33,412 nt of DNA, taken from NCBI GenBank assembly GCA_035524315.1, contig DATKPD010000047.1:1-33412 (forward strand). Direction: 5' to 3'. The DNA is from BOG-938 sp035524315 (GTDB taxonomy: Bacteria > Pseudomonadota > Alphaproteobacteria > Caulobacterales > Caulobacteraceae). This document shows positions 6,827-13,585 of this stretch, piece after piece. The translations under genes were made by a program, and so were the position numbers. Positions within the stretch are counted from its first letter, which is position 1. Every line of letters begins with the position of its first letter. The notes beneath the pieces were generated by a model, which had not been told where the DNA came from, searched no databases, and was given only the letters and a program-made list of their open reading frames with translations.

Positions 6827-7468
6827 GGCCGCCGCCCCGGCGATGACCACGCGAATCTGGCGCGCCACGCGCTCGGACAGCTGATCCAGTCCCCAGTCCT
6901 CGAACAGGGCCCGTCTGTAATTGGACAGGTATGCGTCCCACAGCATCTCGGCCACCAGCGCTCCGTCGGCTTCCGGCGCCAGTTCGCCACGGTCCTTGCC
7001 GCGGGACAGAATTTCACCCACGGCGGCGAGGGCCAAGCTGTAGGCCGGACGGTTGCCCAACGGACCGGTAAGGCCCTGAGACCAGGACAGGCCGGTGGCG
7101 GCCTGCAACAGGGGCAACTGCTCCAGATGGAAGCCGTAGGCCAGGCGGAACAGCCCCATCAAGGCGGCCTCGAGCGGCAGGTCGGCCGAGGCGGCCAGGC
7201 GGATCGGTTCGGCCTGGCGCTCCATGTCCTGCTGCAGCACGGCGTTGAAGAGGTCGGCCTTGTCGGAAAACGACGCGAACACCGCGCCGGTCGATAGCTC
7301 CGCGCGGGCGGCGATGTCGCGAATGGTCGCCGCATCGTAGCCGCGATCCATGAACAGGCTGCGGGCGGCCTGCAAAATCTTGGACCGTGTGCGCGCCTTG
7401 GCTTCGGCCCGGCGTGAGGATGGCGCGGCGGCGCGCCCGTGATGGCGTTGTAAAACCACGCGATTCAT
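6809..7468 (-). CDS. TetR-family transcriptional regulator
   Basis: 219 residues. The N-terminal helix-turn-helix spans about 26-72 (TRSKILQAARSLFMDRGYDAATIRDIAARAELSTG in pieces, then VFASFSDKADLF), the classical TetR DNA-binding domain. The remaining 140 residues form the variable ligand-binding and dimerisation part. Repressors of this type usually sense a small hydrophobic ligand. Its target is not evident: it is convergent with the Rieske gene, and its own upstream region (7469-7663) is shared with the divergent HIG1-like and adenosyltransferase operon, which is the nearest candidate target. ATG 7468. Confidence 0.9.
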   Translation of the reverse strand: MNRVVLQRHHGRAAAPSSRRAEAKARTRSKILQAARSLFMDRGYDAATIRDIAARAELSTGAVFASFSDKADLFNAVLQQDMERQAEPIRLAASADLPLEAALMGLFRLAYGFHLEQLPLLQAATGLSWSQGLTGPLGNRPAYSLALAAVGEILSRGKDRGELAPEADGALVAEMLWDAYLSNYRRALFEDWGLDQLSERVARQIRVVIAGAAASAAPP

Positions 7469-7663
7469 CCAATAGATCCGTGGGTTAGGGAGACGCGGCC
7501 CAGCGCGGGGATTGCGCGGACCGAGGTTGATTTGTCATCCATAGGGCCGTTACTTTGGTTGCGTATTTCAACTTTCCCTGGCGGCTGACACACACCGCAA
7601 CTCTTGTTGGCGCCTCAACCTCAGCGACTGGCCATCCCGACCCCGCGCGTCTAACATGGGCTA

Positions 7664-7870
7664 ATGCACGCGGTATTCAACGTCCTGATCCCGTTCTGCC
7701 TGTTCGTGGTCGTCGCGATCCTGTTCACGGGCGTCTACGCCCTGATGCGCGGCGGCCAGTTCGGGCGCAAATGGTCAAACAAACTGATGCAGATGCGCGT
7801 GGTCGCCCAGGCGACGGCGATCCTGGTGCTGCTGGCCGCGTTCTGGTGGTCCCGGCATTCGGTCGGCTGA
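7664..7870 (+). CDS. HIG1-domain / twin transmembrane small protein
   Basis: 68 residues with two hydrophobic helices (about 4-26 and 47-62) joined by a basic loop, GGQFGRKWSNKLMQMRVVAQ. The loop and second helix match the hypoxia-induced-gene-1 (HIG_1_N) pattern NKLMxxRVxAQ. Mitochondrial HIG1 proteins associate with respiratory complexes; the bacterial role is unproven. It ends 7 bases before the cobalamin adenosyltransferase gene on the same strand, so the two are very likely co-transcribed, a pairing I have seen commonly in alphaproteobacteria. Confidence 0.8.
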   Translation: MHAVFNVLIPFCLFVVVAILFTGVYALMRGGQFGRKWSNKLMQMRVVAQATAILVLLAAFWWSRHSVG

Positions 7871-7877
7871 TCGGTCA

Positions 7878-8417
7878 GTGACGCGCCTCTACACCCGCAC
7901 GGGCGATCAGGGACAGACGGGCCTCGCCACCGGCGCGCGGGTCGACAAGACCGGCGTACGGATCGAAGCCCTGGGCGCGGTCGATGAGACCAACGCCTGC
8001 ATAGGCTTGGCGCGGGCGTCGCTCGCGGCGTCGCCAGAGCTGGACGGACTGCTCGACCGGCTGCAGCACCGCCTGTTCGACCTCGGCGCGGACTTGGCCA
8101 GCCCGGGCGCCGCACCGCGTATCGGACCGGACCAGGCCCTGGTCCTGGAAGGCGAGATCGACGCGCTGGAAGACCAGCTCGACCCCTTGCGGGCCTTCAT
8201 CCTGCCGGGCGGGACCCCCGCCGCAGCGGCGCTGCACCTGGCGCGCACGGTGTGCCGGCGGGCAGAGCGTGACGTTATCCGTTTGGCCGACACGCCTGGC
8301 GAGCCACCCGCCCCCGGCGCGCGGATCTTCCTCAACCGCCTGTCGGACTTGCTGTTCGCCGCGGCGCGCGTGGCCAACCGCGCGCAGGGCGACGTTCTAT
8401 GGCGCGGGCTTGATTGA
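7878..8417 (+). CDS. ATP:cob(I)alamin adenosyltransferase, PduO type
   Basis: 179 residues that transfer the adenosyl group of ATP to cob(I)alamin, giving adenosylcobalamin for enzymes such as methylmalonyl-CoA mutase. The N-terminal LYTRTGDQGQTGLA is the ATP-binding signature. It is followed by VRIEALGAVDETNACIG and, near the C-terminus, RLSDLLFAAARVANRAQG, all typical of the PduO/MMAB family. The start is GTG 7878, since the family begins with V/M-x-L/I-Y-T-R. Its 3' end overlaps the convergent small membrane protein gene by 21 bases. Cytoplasmic. Confidence 0.93.
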   Translation: MTRLYTRTGDQGQTGLATGARVDKTGVRIEALGAVDETNACIGLARASLAASPELDGLLDRLQHRLFDLGADLASPGAAPRIGPDQALVLEGEIDALEDQLDPLRAFILPGGTPAAAALHLARTVCRRAERDVIRLADTPGEPPAPGARIFLNRLSDLLFAAARVANRAQGDVLWRGLD

Positions 8418-8696
8418 GCTTGGGGTCACGCCCAGGACCTGGGCTTCCTTGGCCTTGGCCGCTTCGGCGCGCGCCTTGAGCTGGGCCGGAGTCAGGCCGG
8501 CGATCGGGCGGCCCGTGAGGTTGGGCAGATAAATCGGCGTGGCGCAGACCCGCGCGCTGGGATCCCACCAGTCGCCTTGGGATTCACAATGCTTCGCCGG
8601 CGCGACCCACAGCAACTGGTAGGCCCACACCGCGACGCAGGCGATCACGAACACGCCGAGAAAGAAAAGCTTCAGACGGTCGATAAAACGGTTCAT
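8397..8696 (-). CDS. Single-pass membrane protein of unknown function
   Basis: From ATG 8696 it encodes 99 residues: a short basic N-terminus (MNRFIDRLK), one transmembrane helix at about 9-28 and a periplasmic-type domain with two Cys (KHCESQGDWWDPSARVCATPIYLPNLTGR) that could form a disulfide. The C-terminus is Ala/Lys-rich (QLKARAEAAKAKEAQ) and Pro-ended. An upstream in-frame start at 8738 would add 14 residues and spoil the clear N-in signal anchor, so 8696 is preferred. I do not recognise a named family. Confidence 0.7.
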   Translation of the reverse strand: MNRFIDRLKLFFLGVFVIACVAVWAYQLLWVAPAKHCESQGDWWDPSARVCATPIYLPNLTGRPIAGLTPAQLKARAEAAKAKEAQVLGVTPSSIKPAP

Positions 8697-8753
8697 GGCG
8701 GCTCTATGGGCACAGGACGCCGGCCCCGCAAGGGCCAATAGATGGCGACGCTA

Positions 8754-10994
8754 TTACCCCCGCTCGACCAGGCCCGACACCCGGAACAGCAGATCGGACG
8801 GATCGAACGGCTTCTGCAGCATGGGCTGGGCGCCAAGCTCGCTCAGCACGGCCTCATGCTCAAGGTAACCGGTCATCATCAGGATCGGTTGTTTGGGATG
8901 CCGTTCGCGCACCGAGCGGGCCACCTCGGTGCCCGTCATGCCGGGCATGGCGAAATCGAGTAGCAGCAGATCAAACGGCCCCTGATCGCCCAGGGTCCGC
9001 AGGCCCGCCGGTCCGTCCTCGGCCGACGCGACGGTGTAGCCGGCATCGGCCAGAAGATCGACCACGAAGCGGCGCACGTCGGGATCGTCGTCCACAACCA
9101 GCACCTTAGCCCCGTCGGCGGCCCTGGGGATATCGTCGGCGACCGGCTCGGCCGGCGCTACGCCGTCGCTGATCGGCAGATAGATGGTCACCGCCACGCC
9201 GTCGCCCTCGGCGGTCTCCAGCCGCACGCCGCCGCCCAGTTGCTTGGCCAAGCCGAGCACCTGGCTTAGGCCCAGGCCCGAGCCACGCCCCTGCGCCTTA
9301 GTGGTGAAGAACGGTTCGAACGCCCGTTCGGCCACTTCGGCGGTCATGCCCGGACCACTGTCGGCCACGGTCACAGCGACGTAACGCCCCGCTTCCGGTT
9401 CGATCGGCCCGCGCGGCGCGCCCAGGGTGGCTACGCCGGTGGAAAGGTGCAGCACCCCGCCCCGGGGCATGGCGTCGCGGGCGTTCAGCGCCAGATTGAG
9501 CAGGGCCAGCTCCAGCTGGGCCGGATCGGCCTTGGCCAGGGGCAACCGGTCGGCCAGTTCGTGCTCGACCTTGACCATGCCGCCCAGGGTGCCGGAAAAC
9601 AGGCCGCCCAGGCGCTCGATCATGGCGTTGAGATCGACCGGCTGGGCCTGCAGCCTTTGGCGACGCGAAAAGGCCAGCAGCTGCGAGATAAGCTTGGCCC
9701 CGCGCTCGGCCGCCTGCATCGCGTTTTCGATCTGGTCTCGCGCCTTGTCATCGGTGACCCGGCGCACCGCCAAGGACAGGTTGCCAAGCACCGCGGTCAG
9801 CACATTGTTGAAGTCGTGGGCCACGCCCCCGGTCAGCTGGCCGATGCCTTCCATTCGCTGGGATTGTCGCAGCGCCTCCTCGGCCTTCAGCTTGGCGGTG
9901 ACATCGTGGAAAGTGGTGGCCCCTTGGACCACCCGCCCATCGGCATCGCGGATGGGGGCCGCGGCCACCTCAAGCATGACGACCGAGCCGTCGGGCCGGC
10001 GGTAGCGCTGGATGGTCCGCTCGGTGCGATAGCCGCGGCGTACAGCCCGCATCAGGGGCGAGCTTTCGACGCTGCGCAGGCGCCCCTGGTCGTCGATCGC
10101 GCCGTAGGCGGCGTTCTCCGACGAAATCGGCTGGCCTACCAGAGCGTGGCCCAACAGGTGCGCGGCCTCGGAGTTGGCGAAGCGGATTTCGCCGCTGGGA
10201 GCGTCGGCCACGATGATGCCGACAGGGGTCTGTTCGAGGATGGCGCGCAGTTGGGTCTCGTTGCGCTTGGCTTCGATCGCCGCCAAGGCCTCGAAGCGCC
10301 GGTCAAACAGCGCCGCGATCGAGGCCAGGAACAGCACGAACACCGCCCCGCCCGCGACCGAATAGGCCAGGGCCGAACTGTCGACCCCGTCGATCCATCC
10401 GGCGCCGTCAGGTTGGAAGCGCGAGGCCGCGATCGACGCGTAATGACCGCCGACGATGGCGAAACTCAGCGCGAGCACAGCGTAGGCGCGCATCTTCAGC
10501 CCCTCGTCGTCGCGGTCCGCCGCCATCAGGCCCGCGCCCGCGCCCAGCGCGGCCGCCAACAGGGCAAGGACCAGCATCGCAGGCTGAAAGCCCAGCACCG
10601 GCGCCGTGCGCATTGCCGTCAGGCCGACGAAGTGGGTGAGGCAGATCGCGCCGCCGAGGATCAGGCCCGAAGCCGCGGCCGGCCCGAGCTCCCCGCGGCG
10701 GAGCGAGGCGAGATATAGCGACAGGCCCGCCCCGCCCACGGCGACCGCCAGGGATAGGGCGACGAGCGCCGGATCGTAGCGTTCCGGCAATCCGGGGTGA
10801 AAGCCGAGCATGGCCTCGAAATCGGCCGCCCACACGCTGAGGCCCAAGGCCACCGCCGCCGCCGCCAGCCACGCCGAGCGGGCCCGTCCGATATTGGCGT
10901 GAACCCGGCCGAACAGGTCGAGCGCGGTCCACGACCCAACCAGGGCCGAGGCCATGGATAGCGCCACATACAGAGGTTGATGCAGCCCGTTCAT
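8754..10994 (-). CDS. Hybrid sensor histidine kinase: MHYT membrane domain, PAS, HisKA, HATPase, receiver
   Basis: 746 residues. An N-terminal membrane part of about seven helices (8-230) resembles the MHYT sensor domain, with degenerate repeats at 58-64 (ADFEAML), 120-128 (THFVGLTAM) and 183-190 (GHYASIAA). A PAS domain follows at about 245-370. The HisKA domain carries the phosphoacceptor H393 (GGVAHDFNN). The ATPase has N504, DSGPGM (545-550) and GSGLGL (571-576). The C-terminal receiver has phosphoacceptor D680 and K728. Such kinases sense a membrane or small-molecule signal and pass phosphate internally to their own receiver. ATG 10994 has AAGGA about 7 bases upstream; a longer open frame extends to 11114 but adds no homologous sequence. 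Divergent from the dehydrogenase gene. No output regulator is adjacent. Confidence 0.9.
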   Translation of the reverse strand: MNGLHQPLYVALSMASALVGSWTALDLFGRVHANIGRARSAWLAAAAVALGLSVWAADFEAMLGFHPGLPERYDPALVALSLAVAVGGAGLSLYLASLRRGELGPAAASGLILGGAICLTHFVGLTAMRTAPVLGFQPAMLVLALLAAALGAGAGLMAADRDDEGLKMRAYAVLALSFAIVGGHYASIAASRFQPDGAGWIDGVDSSALAYSVAGGAVFVLFLASIAALFDRRFEALAAIEAKRNETQLRAILEQTPVGIIVADAPSGEIRFANSEAAHLLGHALVGQPISSENAAYGAIDDQGRLRSVESSPLMRAVRRGYRTERTIQRYRRPDGSVVMLEVAAAPIRDADGRVVQGATTFHDVTAKLKAEEALRQSQRMEGIGQLTGGVAHDFNNVLTAVLGNLSLAVRRVTDDKARDQIENAMQAAERGAKLISQLLAFSRRQRLQAQPVDLNAMIERLGGLFSGTLGGMVKVEHELADRLPLAKADPAQLELALLNLALNARDAMPRGGVLHLSTGVATLGAPRGPIEPEAGRYVAVTVADSGPGMTAEVAERAFEPFFTTKAQGRGSGLGLSQVLGLAKQLGGGVRLETAEGDGVAVTIYLPISDGVAPAEPVADDIPRAADGAKVLVVDDDPDVRRFVVDLLADAGYTVASAEDGPAGLRTLGDQGPFDLLLLDFAMPGMTGTEVARSVRERHPKQPILMMTGYLEHEAVLSELGAQPMLQKPFDPSDLLFRVSGLVERG

Positions 10995-11203
10995 CGCCGT
11001 CCTTGGTAAGCATGGGTCAGGCCTAAAGCAATGCTCGGCTTGGTTGAGATCGACAAGAACTCGCGTCCGAACGAGATCGCGCGATCGCCCCCGCCTTTCA
11101 TTGCAGTGCAACAAAATGCTTCCCCGGGCGGGGGGTTCTGGTGTTTAAACTCGCCCTTCTGCCCGCGGCCTCCATGGCCGCGCGTGTAAATGCGGGGATG
11201 ATG

Positions 11204-12082
11204 ATGGCGCAAATCAACACGGTCGGCGTGGTCGGCGCCGGACAGATGGGATCGGGCATCGCCCACGTCTGCGCCGCGTCCGGCTATGGCGTTGTGCTCA
11301 ATGATATCAGCGCCGATCGGATCGAGGCGGGCCTTGCCGCCATCAGAAAGAATCTCGACCGCCAGATCGCCAAGGGCGCGATCACCCAGGCGGCCGCAGA
11401 CGAGACCCTGGCGCGCATCAAGCCCGCCACCGACTTCGCCGGTTTCGCCGACTGCGACCTGGTGATCGAAGCGGCCACCGAAACCGAAGAGACCAAGAAG
11501 GCGATCTTCCGCAACGTCTGCCTGCACCTGAAGCCGACCGCGCTTTTGGCCTCCAACACCTCGTCGATCTCGATCACGCGCCTGGCGTCGGTGACCGACC
11601 GTCCGGAAAAGTTCATCGGCCTACATTTCATGCGGCCGGTGCAGGTGATGAAACTGGTGGAGATCATCCGCGGCATCGCCACCAGCCCGGACACCCACGA
11701 AACCGCGCACGTGTTCGCCAAATCGCTTGGCAAGGAAACCACCAACGCCGAGGACTACCCGGCCTTCATCGTCAACCGCGTGCTGGTGCCGATGATCAAC
11801 GAGGCGATCTACACCCTGTACGAGGGCGTCGGCACGGTCACCTCGATAGACATGGCCATGAAGCTGGGGGCCAACCACCCCATGGGCCCGCTGGAGCTTG
11901 GCGACTTCATCGGCCTGGACACGGTCCTGGCCATCATGAACGTGCTGCACGACGGCCTGGCGGATTCCAAGTATCGGCCCTGCCCGTTGCTGGTGAAATA
12001 CGTCGAGGCGGGCTGGCTAGGCCAGAAGTCTGGCCGAGGCTTTTACGACTATCGAGGCGAGACGCCGGTCCCGACGCGCTGA
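11204..12082 (+). CDS. 3-hydroxybutyryl-CoA dehydrogenase
   Basis: 292 residues, the normal family size. The Rossmann motif is GAGQMG at 11-16, the ExAxE-type segment is VIEAATETEETK, and the catalytic His lies in GLHFMRPVQVMKLVEI with NTSSISI just before it. The C-terminal helical domain contains NRVLVPMINEA and ends in the conserved SGRGFYDY. It interconverts (S)-3-hydroxybutyryl-CoA and acetoacetyl-CoA with NAD(P) in fatty-acid oxidation or butanoate/PHB-linked metabolism. Three ATGs follow each other at 11198, 11201 and 11204; 11204 is favoured by GGGG six bases upstream. No electron-transfer flavoprotein or thiolase genes are adjacent. hbd, paaH and fadB2 are all used for this family, so no symbol is given. 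Confidence 0.93.
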   Translation: MAQINTVGVVGAGQMGSGIAHVCAASGYGVVLNDISADRIEAGLAAIRKNLDRQIAKGAITQAAADETLARIKPATDFAGFADCDLVIEAATETEETKKAIFRNVCLHLKPTALLASNTSSISITRLASVTDRPEKFIGLHFMRPVQVMKLVEIIRGIATSPDTHETAHVFAKSLGKETTNAEDYPAFIVNRVLVPMINEAIYTLYEGVGTVTSIDMAMKLGANHPMGPLELGDFIGLDTVLAIMNVLHDGLADSKYRPCPLLVKYVEAGWLGQKSGRGFYDYRGETPVPTR

Positions 12083-12208
12083 CGCGCTCGCAAGTCGGAT
12101 CTGGGCGGGCCGCGCGAAGTGGGCGCCGGACGGCCCTTTCATTCGACGACGGCAGACTTTCCGCGACGGCGCCCGATTTTGCCGCAGCGCAGCATTATCT
12201 GCTGCGTC

Positions 12209-12225
12209 GCAAAATCTTATTTTGC
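12209..12225. promoter_or_regulatory. Perfect palindrome GCAAAAT-CTT-ATTTTGC
   Basis: Seven-base arms around a 3-base centre, in the upstream region of the small exported protein. A possible promoter (TTGCTC at 12222-12227, 17 bases, TAGGAT at 12245-12250) overlaps its right arm, so a protein bound here could repress that promoter. The regulator is unknown. Confidence 0.45.
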
Positions 12226-12331
12226 TCTTCCCGGCCCTGCGTCTTAGGATTTTCGGCAGCGGCCAAGTTAAAAGGCTGCGGGAGAAGCGTCAGGAGGAGG
12301 TTTGTTCAACCACCTTCTGGAGAGTAGTTTT

Positions 12332-12583
12332 ATGTACCGTACCCTCGCTTTGGCGGCTTCCGTCGCCGTCCTCTGCACCCCCGCCTTCGCGGGCGACATC
12401 TCAATCAGTCTCGCTGGCAAGACCAAGGCCCAGGTGATCGCGGAAATCCGCAACGCCGCCGCCTCGGTGTGCGCCCAGGAAGGCTACACCCATCTCGATC
12501 AGCGCATGACCTGCATGACCGAAGCCGAGCACGAAGCCGTGTCGCAATTGTCCGCGGCGCCCAAGCCGACCAAGGTGGGCTGA
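12332..12583 (+). CDS. Small exported protein, UrcA-like
   Basis: 83 residues. The signal peptide is MYRTLALAASVAVLCTPAFA with probable cleavage after AFA (residue 20). The mature part is DISISLAGKTKAQVIAEIRNAA-type sequence with two Cys (ASVCAQEG and MTCMTE) that could form a disulfide in the periplasm. The pattern of a beta-strand, a helix ending in IRNAAxxVC and a later Cys resembles the UrcA family common in Caulobacterales and Sphingomonadales, whose function is unknown; the assignment is tentative. ATG 12332 has GGAGAG at a good distance. A TTG thirty bases upstream also follows an AGGAGG, but with only one base between. A strong hairpin follows at 12598. Confidence 0.7.
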   Translation: MYRTLALAASVAVLCTPAFAGDISISLAGKTKAQVIAEIRNAAASVCAQEGYTHLDQRMTCMTEAEHEAVSQLSAAPKPTKVG

Positions 12584-12597
12584 TACGTCCCTGCGGC

Positions 12598-12624
12598 GGG
12601 GCCCGGCCGGAGCGGCCGGGCCCC
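12598..12624 (+). terminator. 12-bp GC hairpin after the UrcA-like gene
   Basis: GGGGCCCGGCCG (12598-12609) and CGGCCGGGCCCC (12613-12624) are exact reverse complements with a 3-base loop, 15 bases after the stop codon. The stem is all G/C and has no T-run, so it may work as a pause site or 3'-end protector, or may need Rho. Confidence 0.6.
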
Positions 12625-12646
12625 GATCGCTCACACTCGACCGGCC

Positions 12647-12682
12647 CCGTTGACAGATCCGTTGACTGGCCCGTTGACAGGC
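12647..12682 (+). repeat. Three tandem 12-base repeats CCGTTGACNGRY-like
   Basis: CCGTTGACAGAT, CCGTTGACTGGC and CCGTTGACAGGC follow directly at 12647, 12659 and 12671, sharing CCGTTGAC. The last copy includes TTGACA, a perfect -35 hexamer. A weak TAGCCT lies 16 bases further on, so transcription could begin almost at the ATG at 12709. The repeats may be regulator sites or stacked -35 elements. Confidence 0.6.
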
Positions 12683-12708
12683 GCGGCCCCCGCCCTAGCC
12701 TGCGCCCT

Positions 12709-13581
12709 ATGAACAACACACCCCGTTTCGCGCTCATCGGCTTTGGCGAAGTGGGCCAGATCCTTGGCGCGGATCTGGTGAAGGCCGGCGCCGAGCCAGT
12801 CGGCGTGTACGACCTCACGTTCGCCGATCCCGCCAGCGCGCCGAGCCGCGCGGCCGGCCCGCCGTTCATGCCCGCCGCCAGCGCCGCTGAGGCGGTGAGG
12901 ACCGCGCAACTGGTGATCAGCGCGGTGACCGCGGCCAACAGCCTGGACGCCGCCAGGGCCGCCGCCGAAGGCCTGGCCCCCGGCGCCTTCTTCCTCGACC
13001 TCAACTCGGCGTCGCCCGGGGTCAAGCAGCAGTCGGCCGATGCGATCAACACGGCCGGCGGTCGCTATGTCGAGGCCGCGGTGATGACCTCGGTGCCGCC
13101 CAAGCGCATCGCCTCGCCCATGTTGCTGGGGGGCCCGCACGCCGACGCCTTCCTCGAACTGGCGACGCCGCTGGGCTTCAGCGCCAAGGTCTATTCGCAG
13201 GACTACGGGCGGGCGTCGGCGGTCAAGATGTGCCGCAGCGTGATGATCAAGGGCCTTGAGGCGCTGTTCACCGAAAGCCTGCTGACCGCACGGCGGCTGG
13301 GCGTCGAGGACGACGTGCTGGCCTCGCTCAAGGACACCATCCCCACCGACTGGGAGCGTCTGGCCGGCTACATGCTGATGCGAACGCTGCAGCACGGCCG
13401 GCGGCGCGCCGAGGAGATGCGCGAGGCGGCCCGCACGGTGGCGGAAGCGGGCGTCCAGCCGCTGATGGCCAGCGCGACGGCCAAACGGCAAGACATCGCC
13501 GCGAGCCTGTCGCCGGGCGTGGACCTCGGCGCGGGACTGGACGACATGCTCGACGCGCTCCTGGCCAAGCTGCCGCGATAG
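12709..13581 (+). CDS. NAD(P)-dependent oxidoreductase, beta-hydroxyacid dehydrogenase type with DUF1932 domain
   Basis: 290 residues. The N-terminal Rossmann domain has the motif GFGEVG (10-15). A Ser/Asn-rich segment (DLNSASPG) corresponds to the substrate-binding motif of 6-phosphogluconate/3-hydroxyisobutyrate dehydrogenases. The C-terminal domain, with SAVKMCRSVMIKGLEALFTESL, is DUF1932; here the Lys is the usual catalytic residue of the superfamily. The substrate is unknown. An upstream in-frame extension to 12469 overlaps the UrcA-like gene and the hairpin and is rejected. The gene may be leaderless (see the TTGACA repeats just upstream). It is convergent with dipZ, with a gap of only 4 bases. 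Confidence 0.87.
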   Translation: MNNTPRFALIGFGEVGQILGADLVKAGAEPVGVYDLTFADPASAPSRAAGPPFMPAASAAEAVRTAQLVISAVTAANSLDAARAAAEGLAPGAFFLDLNSASPGVKQQSADAINTAGGRYVEAAVMTSVPPKRIASPMLLGGPHADAFLELATPLGFSAKVYSQDYGRASAVKMCRSVMIKGLEALFTESLLTARRLGVEDDVLASLKDTIPTDWERLAGYMLMRTLQHGRRRAEEMREAARTVAEAGVQPLMASATAKRQDIAASLSPGVDLGAGLDDMLDALLAKLPR

Positions 13582-13585
13582 CGAC

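Noticed and set aside
9447..10718. 423-codon plus-strand open frame inside the histidine kinase gene
   Set aside because: Antisense shadow. The minus strand encodes clear HisKA, HATPase and PAS motifs here.
12647..12682. CRISPR array
   Set aside because: Units are 12 bases and directly adjacent, with no spacers and no cas genes.
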